Assembly (NCBI GenBank): GCA_900766125.1
Contig: CAAFUD010000116.1
Coordinates: forward strand, 1-11,456
Origin: an uncultured Veillonella sp.
GTDB lineage: Bacteria; Bacillota; Negativicutes; Veillonellales; Veillonellaceae
Direction of reading: 5' to 3'
Length of the DNA stretch: 11,456 nucleotides
Both the position numbers and the translations under genes were made by a program. How positions within the stretch are numbered: position 1 is the first letter of the stretch; every line of letters begins with the position of its first letter. The notes under the pieces were generated by a model. That model was given only the letters and a program-made list of their open reading frames with translations. It did not search any database and was not told the DNA's origin. Shown here one piece after another: positions 5,945 to 11,456 of this stretch.

Positions 5945-7069
5945 TTAGTTACTGAAGTCTGTATCTACAATAGCAAATTGTACATAGTCAGGGCAGCGTT
6001 TTTGCATTTCTGCTTTAATTTTTTCTAATGTACCATGTGGATCTTCTTCGTCAAAGTCAAAGATAATATCGTAGTAGATAACTTTCTTCTCTTCGTGTAC
6101 GTAAAAGGCATGTACTTGTACAACATGTGTATATAAGCTTACAACTTGGTCAAGAGCTTGTCTAATTTCAAGCACTTCCACACTTGGTTGGTTTTCAGCA
6201 TAGACGCCAACGGTCATATTAATACCAAATTTTTTATAAAGATGAACAGCAATACCTTTTGTCAAAGGATGAATATCAGCCATAGTCATCGTATCTGGTA
6301 CGGAAACATGGACGGAACCAATTGTTTCTCCTGGACCATAGCTATTCAAAACCAAGTCATATACACCACCTACATTTGGATGTTGTGCGATAGTTTCTTT
6401 AATATCGCGGATTAAGTTATCATCTGCACGAACACCAATCAAGTGATTATACATTTCTTTTAAAATGTCATAAGCAGCTTTCAAAATCAAAACAGAGATC
6501 ACTGCACCAACATAACCTTGAATATCAAAGTTAAAGAAGAATACTAAGCCTGCAGATACTAATGTGGCAAAGGTAATTACTGCATCAAAGAGCGCATCTA
6601 TACCAGACGCTACAAGCGCATCAGATTTGTATTTTTCACCTTGAGCCTTGATATAGCGGCCCATCACAACTTTCACCACAATCGCAACGGCGATGATAAC
6701 GAGGCTTGGAATATCAAAGGTAGATACCTCAGGGTGAAGAATTTTATCAATAGATTCCTTAAGAGAGCCAATACCTGCACCAAGGATGATGAAGGCAATC
6801 GCCATGGTGGTCATATATTCTATGCGACCATGACCAAATGGATGCTCTTTATCGGCACCTTTGGCTGCTAATTTTGTACCAACAATGGTCAATACAGAGG
6901 ACAATACGTCAGTTAAGTTGTTCACCGCATCAAGGATGATGGCGATGGAGTTAGACGCAAGACCTACAATCATTTTAAAGATAACGAGAACGACATTACC
7001 AATAATACCTTTTATACTGGCAAGCGTAATCCCCCGATTACGTTCTGCACTATTTTCTTGCAAAATCAT
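5945..7069 (-). CDS. Cation diffusion facilitator, Mn-type metal efflux transporter
   Basis: This is a 374-residue inner-membrane CDF antiporter exporting divalent metal in exchange for protons. About six helices occupy residues 15-210, followed by the cytoplasmic metal-binding domain. The helix-2 site reads LDAVNNLTD (46-54), giving N50 and D54 where zinc transporters have H or D and D. The helix-5 site reads GIDALFD (156-162), giving D158 and D162. The N..D/D..D set is the pattern described for manganese exporters of the MntE type rather than Zn/Cd FieF, so Mn(II) is the likely substrate (inference). HPFGHGRIEY (76-85) is the conserved loop after helix 2. The C-terminal part is longer than in FieF, with a second alpha-beta segment (about 295-374). 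The start has AGAGGTG 5 bp upstream. It has its own promoter (7135-7163), a leader hairpin and a terminator at 5871-5932. Confidence 0.92.
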   Translation of the reverse strand: MILQENSAERNRGITLASIKGIIGNVVLVIFKMIVGLASNSIAIILDAVNNLTDVLSSVLTIVGTKLAAKGADKEHPFGHGRIEYMTTMAIAFIILGAGIGSLKESIDKILHPEVSTFDIPSLVIIAVAIVVKVVMGRYIKAQGEKYKSDALVASGIDALFDAVITFATLVSAGLVFFFNFDIQGYVGAVISVLILKAAYDILKEMYNHLIGVRADDNLIRDIKETIAQHPNVGGVYDLVLNSYGPGETIGSVHVSVPDTMTMADIHPLTKGIAVHLYKKFGINMTVGVYAENQPSVEVLEIRQALDQVVSLYTHVVQVHAFYVHEEKKVIYYDIIFDFDEEDPHGTLEKIKAEMQKRCPDYVQFAIVDTDFSN

Positions 7070-7100
7070 ACTACACCTCTTACATTCATTTAACTAAGCT

Positions 7101-7124
7101 ATAAATCGAAGCCTATCGATTTAT
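7101..7124 (-). promoter_or_regulatory. 9-bp hairpin in the leader of the Mn-type exporter
   Basis: ATAAATCGA (7101-7109) and TCGATTTAT (7116-7124) are perfect complements around a 6-nt loop. The element starts about 4 nt after the predicted transcription start (near 7128) and ends 31 bp before the ATG. It could be an operator dyad at +1 or a 5' mRNA hairpin. It is too short to be the yybP-ykoY manganese riboswitch. Confidence 0.5.
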
Positions 7125-7134
7125 TTATGTTCTT

Positions 7135-7163
7135 ATTATAGCTTATTGATTATCATTTGTCAT
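7135..7163 (-). promoter_or_regulatory. Sigma-70 promoter of the Mn-type exporter
   Basis: Minus-strand ATGACA (7163 to 7158), a 17-bp spacer and a perfect TATAAT (7140 to 7135). The predicted start is near 7128, giving a leader of about 59 nt. It separates this gene from the rluA-type gene upstream. Confidence 0.72.
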
Positions 7164-7204
7164 CATATTTTTTGAAAAATTTTTATAAAATCATTGTAAT
7201 TACT

Positions 7205-7220
7205 GAATTATCAATAATTC
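7205..7220. repeat. 16-bp palindrome (7-2-7) upstream of the exporter promoter
   Basis: GAATTAT, CA, ATAATTC is a perfect inverted repeat with a 2-bp centre. It is followed by a tandem duplication of TTCTCAA (7218-7231). It lies about 80 bp upstream of the predicted exporter start. AT-rich, so chance is possible. Confidence 0.35.
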
Positions 7221-7247
7221 TCAATTCTCAATTAGAATATTTGATGT

Positions 7248-7263
7248 ATTGTGACTTCACAAT
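7248..7263. repeat. 16-bp palindrome ATTGTGA-CT-TCACAAT
   Basis: Perfect 7-bp arms around a CT centre. The half-site TTGTGA recalls Rex and CRP-type half-sites, but the 2-bp spacing is wrong for both. It lies between the end of the pseudouridine synthase gene and the exporter promoter. The symmetry and the GC in the arms make this the least likely of the local palindromes to be chance. Confidence 0.45.
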
Positions 7264-7277
7264 TTATAGTACAAATC

Positions 7278-7291
7278 TATTGTTAACAATA
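7278..7291. repeat. 14-bp perfect palindrome TATTGTTAACAATA
   Basis: A perfect palindrome with no spacer, 17 bp downstream of the stop codon of the pseudouridine synthase gene. Together with the palindromes at 7205-7220 and 7248-7263 it makes three dyads in under 90 bp. No T-run follows, so none looks like a terminator for the upstream operon, whose end is therefore unclear. Confidence 0.35.
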
Positions 7292-7307
7292 ATGTAATCA
7301 GATCAAA

Positions 7308-8312
7308 TTACGCGGTAACCGTAATGCGCTCCCCTGTGCGCATATGTGTAAATACTACCTTCTGAGCCCGCAATTGGAACGGTTCCCCCGTTGGTTGTGC
7401 ACCGTATAATGTATCCCCTACAAGAGGGTGACCGATATGACTAAAAGCCACACGAATTTGATGTGTTTTCCCTGTGTACAAACGAACTAAAACCTCTGTA
7501 TATCCACATTTTTGGGAGTTATGCACAGATTTGTCCACATTTACACCATGTTTATCCACATTTTGTAATTCTATATCCACATTTTCGGGGTTCATATCCA
7601 CAGAATTCTGGGACTTATTCACAGAGTTATCCACAGGTTGTGAAGAATGTCTACATAGGACGGAATAATCTGTGCGCGTTTCCTTTCCCTTTGGATTGAC
7701 TTCATAATGAATACCATCAATACTGCGATCCATAGGTAATACTAAAGAATCTTCATCCATATCCACGAGGCCTTCTACAGTGGCCATATACCACTTCTCA
7801 AAGGTATTATCATCCATTTGCTGTTGATACAGACTTTGGGCTAAACCGCTTTTAGCAATTACGATACATCCCGTTGTATCTCTATCTAAACGGTTTAAGA
7901 AACGCACCTTACGCTTAATGCCATTTTCTTTGAAGTAGTAAGCTACCCCATTGGCAAGGGATACTTGATCTTTAGAGTTTACTGTCACACCTACTGGCTT
8001 ATCCACAATGAGGAGATCATCATCTTCATATAAGATATGTAGATCCATTTCAATTGGTTCGTAATCGATTTTTTCCTTAGCCATAGCAATCCAAATCTCA
8101 TCACCTTCGGAGATAACATCCTTTGGCATCGCCTTATGGCCATTGATATGGATTAGTTTTTCCTCAAATAGCTTGACTAAGGACTTGCGAGGATATTTAG
8201 TATCTAGTACCGCACCAAGTGTAATATCTTGTTTCTCGCTATGTGCAGCCTCTATATCTGCAGCTGTTACGGTCCACAAAATATCATCGGGACGGTGTGT
8301 TTTTCTCGCCAT
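7308..8312 (-). CDS. RluA-family RNA pseudouridine synthase with a repeat-encoded insertion
   Basis: This 334-residue cytoplasmic enzyme converts uridine to pseudouridine in rRNA or tRNA. An S4-type RNA-binding region spans about residues 30-78 (LGAVLDTKYPRKSLVKLFEE, then INGHKAMPKDVISEGDEI). The catalytic domain has LLIVDKPVGVTVN (100-112), the active-site motif NRLDRDTTG (140-148) with catalytic Asp143, and the C-terminal TGKTHQIRV (280-288) and HPLVGDTLYG (295-304). The usual His before RLD is Asn140. Between YSVL (216-219) and YTEVLV (271-276) there is an insertion of about 46 residues (224-269) where family members normally have a short loop. It consists of degenerate heptads starting Asn/Ser-Val-Asp and corresponds to the DNA array at 7500-7635. 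The start codon overlaps the helicase stop (TAATG), with AAAGGAG upstream inside the helicase end. Which RNA position is modified cannot be told. Confidence 0.92.
   Translation of the reverse strand: MARKTHRPDDILWTVTAADIEAAHSEKQDITLGAVLDTKYPRKSLVKLFEEKLIHINGHKAMPKDVISEGDEIWIAMAKEKIDYEPIEMDLHILYEDDDLLIVDKPVGVTVNSKDQVSLANGVAYYFKENGIKRKVRFLNRLDRDTTGCIVIAKSGLAQSLYQQQMDDNTFEKWYMATVEGLVDMDEDSLVLPMDRSIDGIHYEVNPKGKETRTDYSVLCRHSSQPVDNSVNKSQNSVDMNPENVDIELQNVDKHGVNVDKSVHNSQKCGYTEVLVRLYTGKTHQIRVAFSHIGHPLVGDTLYGAQPTGEPFQLRAQKVVFTHMRTGERITVTA
7500..7635 (+). repeat. Array of eight DnaA-box-like 9-mers inside the pseudouridine synthase gene
   Basis: Eight 9-mers on the plus strand match TTATCCACA with at most one mismatch. 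They start at 7500 (ATATCCACA), 7519 (TTATGCACA), 7531 (TTGTCCACA), 7552 (TTATCCACA), 7573 (ATATCCACA), 7594 (ATATCCACA), 7615 (TTATTCACA) and 7627 (TTATCCACA). The steps are 19, 12, 21, 21, 21, 21 and 12 bp, and all point the same way. TTATCCACA is the bacterial DnaA-box consensus; 21 bp is two helical turns. The sequence between boxes is diverged. Seven boxes are in the same coding phase (antisense GTG-GAT); the one at 7500 is in another phase. The array is directly visible. DnaA binding is inference; the alternative is a decayed tandem coding repeat. Confidence 0.85.
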
Positions 8313-10900
8313 TAGTATCTCCTTTCTACGAGCTCATTGTCTCGTGGCATATAGTTCAGTAGCGAGCTTGGTTGAACCGCTCGGCCACGTATATTCGTTT
8401 GTTCAAAGGTAATAGTCAGCTCTTGCTTAGGGCGCGTTATGGCCACATAGAACAAGCGCTTTTCTTCGTCTTCACGTCCTTCTGCAATGGCAAACGGGCT
8501 TGGGAAGGCACCTTCGTTGAGGCCGGCTAGGAATACATGGTCAAACTCGCTCCCCTTTGCTTGGTGGATGGTAATGATAGGAATCCGATCTTCATTTCGT
8601 ACCTGTTGAGCGGGCTCACCTGCGGTAAGGGCCGCCATCTGCAAGATTTGATTTAATCGAGCTAAACCAGCCGGCCCTTCATAGGCTGCATCTAGTTTTT
8701 CCATGATGCGATATAGATCCCGTATATGCTCTACCTTTGCCGCTTCCCCATGGGATTTATAGTACTCTAGAACCCCCATTTGATTCATAATGTACGCCAA
8801 TAACTTCGTTGGCAATTCCGTATAGGCCTTTCTACGTAACGTTGCCATTTGGGACGCAATATTGGTGAAAGCAGCCTTATACTTATTGATTGCCACCATA
8901 CGACCAGTCGTTGTAGGCACGATATTTTCTTTTACTGCATAAATTAAAAGTTGTGCAGTGGCCAAGATATCGTCCATCGCATTGTGCGTAGGCTCATGAT
9001 TGATAGGAAACTCTGATGCTAAGAAGCCCAGTTTATGATTTGGCAAATTAGGATAGAAGCGACGATAGATGTCGAGTGTATCATAGATAGCCTTGAACTC
9101 TGGATTACCTAAATTATGGCGTGCCAATTCATTAGTAAAGATAGTCACATCGTAGTTTACATTGTGGCCTACGATAATGGCATTCTTAGAGAATTCCTTA
9201 AAGGCTTGTAGCACTATGGCTGGCTCTTCGCCGTGTTCCTGTAAATACGCATCGGAGAAGCCGTGCACCTCTTCGGATTGTCCCACAGGTACGCCGGGGT
9301 TGATAAAGCGTTCAAAGGTCTCTAGGACCTGCCCATTTTCATCGATGCGGATGGCCGCAATTTGAATAATACGATCCTGGGACGTATCGGTACCAGTACT
9401 TTCTACGTCATACACCACGACCTCATGATTTTCTAAACCACTGACGAGCTTCGCATAAGGCTCTGCTTCAAAGATAGGCATATCCATAAAGTCCGTCAAT
9501 TTTAAGCCCACTTGTCGCGTCTCTGGGCTTTCAATGGCTGCAATACGAGCGTCACCGATACCAGCAACATAGCGTTTTATAATGCGCTTAGCGCTGACGG
9601 AGTCATTCGGGTTCATAAGCAGTTTAAAGTAGGCCATAACGTCTTTAATTTCTTGACGTCTAAAGAATTTGAACTCGTCAATAATCATAAAGTGACGACG
9701 TTCGTCTTCAGGCTTTTCATTGTTAAGGCGTTCAAAGGAGTCGCTCAGCCGTTGTGCTTTTTTATTATCCCGTACTAAAACGCCAATATTGGCATCCTTT
9801 GGTAAGGCGCAGATAGCTTCATAAATATATCTCCCCTCAAGATAGCTGTTTTTACAGCCTTTTATGAGAACAGGTTTGCCCTTTCTTTCACTATTGGCGC
9901 GAGGCAATTCAGCATAGATAGAGCCTACCAGATCAGGGAACATATTCTGTAATGTTTTGAAAGCCATCGTAAAAAGAGTCCAATTAGAGCGGTAGTTTTC
10001 GTAGAAAATAATTTTTAAAGGCTTAAAATCCGCATCAAACTGCTTGAGCAAGCGGAATGGATCAGACCCACGCCATTCGTATATAGTTTGGAAATAATCC
10101 CCACATAATAGGACGTGATTACCTTCCCACAGCATTTCTAGAACCTTGTACTCTAGTACGCCTGTGTCTTGCATTTCATCTACAGAGATATAACTATAAC
10201 GGCTACGCCAACGCTCCCGAACTACAGGGTCTTGAAATAGGCGATGAACACCACAGATAAGGTCCGTAAAATCTAGACCATGTACGGAGGCTAAGCTTTC
10301 ATCATATGCGGCAATCCATTCGTGACCATGGTTCAAGAAGTCATGGAGTTCACTGTAGAGCACATTGCCAAAGCTAGAAAACTGCTGCTCAATTGCGGCA
10401 CGTTGTTCCTTCTGCAAGCGTTCTATAGTTCGTTTGTAATCGCCTACGAGGTCATCAGAATAAAAGCCATATAAGGAACGATATTCTTTTACCATGCCGA
10501 TGATGTTGGCAAAGGACATTTCTCGCAACTTACCTGGACGATACGGTTCAGACAATTCCTTGCAATCCTCTTCGTCAAAGATGGTTACATCCGTATACAA
10601 GGTTTCATTGCGCTTCCCCTCTTGTTGGAGTACGAAAAAGCAAAAGCTGTGGAATGTACTAACCTCCACAGCCTTTGCAGGACTGCCTACGAGCGATTGA
10701 ATGCGGTCTTTCATCTCATTTGCCGCCTTGTTCGTAAAGGTCATGCACAAGATATTCTCCGCCTTCGCATAGCCGCCCTCGATGAGGTGAGCCACTCGAT
10801 AAGCAAGTGTATTCGTTTTTCCCGTCCCAGCGGACGCTAACAAGAGGATATTCTGTTCAACTTCATCAATAACGCGTTGTTGTTCACGATTGATAAGCAT
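8312..10900 (-). CDS. SF1 UvrD/Rep-type helicase with an internal DnaQ-like 3'-5' exonuclease
   Basis: This 862-residue protein carries a full SF1A helicase set: Q motif NREQQRVI (4-11), Walker A ASAGTGKT (22-29), Ia TFTNKAANEM (54-63), Walker B VDEMQDT (240-246), motif III GDYFQTIYEWRG (267-278), motif IV YENYRS (300-305), motif V TIHQAKGSEFDHVFLAG (777-793) and motif VI RLFYVAITRPK (815-825). Inserted in the 2B region, between motifs IV and V, is a DEDDh exonuclease: VVYDVESTG (495-503, Asp498 and Glu500), GHNVNYDVTIF (578-588, Asp584) and HNAMDD (639-644, His639 and Asp644). All catalytic residues are present, so ATP-driven unwinding plus 3'-5' digestion is expected, presumably in DNA repair beside recR. 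PolC-type and DinG-type exonuclease fusions are known; this SF1 arrangement is less familiar to me. The start has AGGAGG 5 bp upstream. It lies 9 bp after the BofA-family gene and overlaps the next gene by one base. Confidence 0.93.
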   Translation of the reverse strand: MLINREQQRVIDEVEQNILLLASAGTGKTNTLAYRVAHLIEGGYAKAENILCMTFTNKAANEMKDRIQSLVGSPAKAVEVSTFHSFCFFVLQQEGKRNETLYTDVTIFDEEDCKELSEPYRPGKLREMSFANIIGMVKEYRSLYGFYSDDLVGDYKRTIERLQKEQRAAIEQQFSSFGNVLYSELHDFLNHGHEWIAAYDESLASVHGLDFTDLICGVHRLFQDPVVRERWRSRYSYISVDEMQDTGVLEYKVLEMLWEGNHVLLCGDYFQTIYEWRGSDPFRLLKQFDADFKPLKIIFYENYRSNWTLFTMAFKTLQNMFPDLVGSIYAELPRANSERKGKPVLIKGCKNSYLEGRYIYEAICALPKDANIGVLVRDNKKAQRLSDSFERLNNEKPEDERRHFMIIDEFKFFRRQEIKDVMAYFKLLMNPNDSVSAKRIIKRYVAGIGDARIAAIESPETRQVGLKLTDFMDMPIFEAEPYAKLVSGLENHEVVVYDVESTGTDTSQDRIIQIAAIRIDENGQVLETFERFINPGVPVGQSEEVHGFSDAYLQEHGEEPAIVLQAFKEFSKNAIIVGHNVNYDVTIFTNELARHNLGNPEFKAIYDTLDIYRRFYPNLPNHKLGFLASEFPINHEPTHNAMDDILATAQLLIYAVKENIVPTTTGRMVAINKYKAAFTNIASQMATLRRKAYTELPTKLLAYIMNQMGVLEYYKSHGEAAKVEHIRDLYRIMEKLDAAYEGPAGLARLNQILQMAALTAGEPAQQVRNEDRIPIITIHQAKGSEFDHVFLAGLNEGAFPSPFAIAEGREDEEKRLFYVAITRPKQELTITFEQTNIRGRAVQPSSLLNYMPRDNELVERRY

Positions 10901-10909
10901 GAGGTCCTC

Positions 10910-11164
10910 CTATTTTAAAAAGCCGTACCATCCGGCTGCAATGAGCATTGGAATAGGGCCTAGAATTGCTGTTAAAGCCCATACGCCCAAACCAATATCC
11001 ATAGGAATATTGAGGATATGAACGCATACTAAATACGTCAAAATACCAGTTACTGCATTCATAAATACTCGTTTAAGAGTAAAAAAGGCTACTTTGAAAG
11101 CAATGTAGGCTACAGCAACGGATACAACCGCCGAAATAATCGGTGATGCTAATAAAGCTCCCAT
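10910..11164 (-). CDS. bofA: BofA-family small membrane protein
   Basis: This 84-residue, very hydrophobic protein has about three membrane segments (about 5-20, 38-52 and 60-80). The C-terminal half, RVFMNAVTGILTYLVCVHIL (32-51) and then ALTAILGPIPMLIAAGWYGF (63-82), follows the BofA pattern of an Asn in the second helix and a G-P-P-like last segment. BofA in Bacillus inhibits processing of pro-sigma-K by the SpoIVFB protease during sporulation. The start ATG is one base after the recR stop, with AAAGGA upstream overlapping the recR end, so translation is probably coupled. The recR-bofA neighbourhood is also seen in Bacillus. If the host is a non-sporulating Veillonella, the gene must have another role or be a relic kept by its operon position. 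Confidence 0.75.
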   Translation of the reverse strand: MGALLASPIISAVVSVAVAYIAFKVAFFTLKRVFMNAVTGILTYLVCVHILNIPMDIGLGVWALTAILGPIPMLIAAGWYGFLK

Positions 11165-11165
11165 A

Positions 11166-11456
11166 TTATCCTTTCATTTCTTGGCGGTTCACTACAGCAC
11201 CGCCTAACGTTAATTCATCGGCATATTCGATATCGCCGCCCACAGGAACACCGCGGGCAATGCGCGTTACCTTAATGCCACTTGGGCTTAATAAACGCGC
11301 CAAATACAGAGCGGTCGCCTCCCCTTCTACATCTGGGTCAGTAGCGAGAATAACCTCTTGTACGACACCATCACGAAGTCGGGCAATCAATTCTTTTACG
11401 CGAATATCGTCAGCACCGATGCCCTCCATAGGGGACAAAGCGCCTTCCAATACGTG
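11166..11456 (-). CDS. recR: Recombination mediator RecR, C-terminal part (5' end outside window)
   Basis: Ninety-six C-terminal residues are in frame from the window edge to the TAA at 11166. They begin HVLEGALSPMEGIGADDIRVKEL, the conserved entry to the RecR Toprim region. The Toprim motif ILATDPDVEGEATALYLARLL and the terminal IARGVPVGGDIEYADELTLGGA follow, which are diagnostic for RecR. RecR binds RecO and RecF and loads RecA at single-stranded gaps. About the first half of the protein (helix-hairpin-helix and zinc finger) is outside the window. It is the first visible gene of the operon recR - BofA family - helicase/exonuclease - pseudouridine synthase. Its promoter, and probably dnaX and the YbaB-type gene that often precede it, would lie further right. 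Confidence 0.95.
   Translation of the reverse strand, partial: HVLEGALSPMEGIGADDIRVKELIARLRDGVVQEVILATDPDVEGEATALYLARLLSPSGIKVTRIARGVPVGGDIEYADELTLGGAVVNRQEMKG

Noticed and set aside
7070..7128. yybP-ykoY manganese riboswitch for the exporter
   Set aside because: The predicted leader is about 59 nt with a single hairpin; the riboswitch is longer with two helical legs and a conserved core not seen here.
7248..7263. Rex or CRP operator
   Set aside because: The half-sites look similar (TTGTGA/TCACAA), but Rex needs about 4 more bases between the arms and CRP 6 between TGTGA and TCACA; here the centre is only 2 bp.
7500..7635. CRISPR array or mobile repeat
   Set aside because: The conserved part is only 9 bp, spacers are 3-12 bp, and seven of the eight units are in phase with a coding frame. 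There are no cas genes and no typical direct repeats.
7463..7699. Plus-strand open frames across the repeat array
   Set aside because: They are the antisense shadow of the RluA-family gene, created by the repeated TATCCACAT word. They have no ribosome binding site and no recognisable product.
7999..8007. A further perfect TTATCCACA on the plus strand
   Set aside because: It encodes the conserved VDKP of the RluA catalytic domain, is isolated from the array by over 350 bp, and is explained by protein conservation.

Overview
The window looks like chromosomal DNA of a low-to-mid GC Negativicutes bacterium, most likely Veillonella or a close relative. This is inferred from protein character, base composition and gene order, because no rRNA or other species marker is present. 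Most genes lie on the minus strand; one transporter gene is on the plus strand. There are no tRNA or rRNA genes, insertion sequences, phage genes or CRISPR arrays.

Right end, positions 11456 down to 7308, minus strand: a tightly packed housekeeping operon. It contains the 3' part of recR (recombinational repair), a BofA-family membrane protein, an SF1 UvrD/Rep-type helicase with a DnaQ-like 3'-5' exonuclease inside it, and an RluA-family pseudouridine synthase. Gaps are 1 to 9 bp, and the last two genes overlap as TAATG. The recR-bofA pairing recalls the Bacillus gene order near oriC. The pseudouridine synthase gene carries the most unusual signal in the window: eight same-strand copies of a DnaA-box-like 9-mer in 136 bp (7500-7635), five of them exactly 21 bp apart. 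They are translated into an Asn/Val/Asp-rich insertion in an otherwise standard enzyme.

Middle, 7307 down to 4269, minus strand: a cation diffusion facilitator with a Mn-type metal site (N..D / D..D), its own promoter and a leader hairpin. It is followed by an AT-rich gene for an unknown membrane-anchored protein, then a gene for an exported protein resembling the YezG/DUF600 immunity-type fold. The last has a near-consensus promoter overlapped by an inverted repeat. This group meets the plus-strand permease tail to tail at a bidirectional terminator (4241-4267).

Left, 4236 to 2001: a CycA-type amino-acid permease (plus strand), with a good promoter and a terminator-like hairpin in its leader, diverges from a NimA-like FMN-binding pyridoxamine-phosphate-oxidase-fold gene (minus strand). 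The latter ends at a strong intrinsic terminator.

Far left, 1760 to 1, minus strand: two adjacent genes for paralogous exported proteins with DUF4367-like domains (one copy in the first, at least two in the second). The second gene runs off the window edge.

Overall this is ordinary core genome. The array inside the pseudouridine synthase, the helicase-exonuclease architecture, the BofA relative and the small exported proteins deserve a second look. Promoters, operators and hairpins were located by eye and have not been scored.
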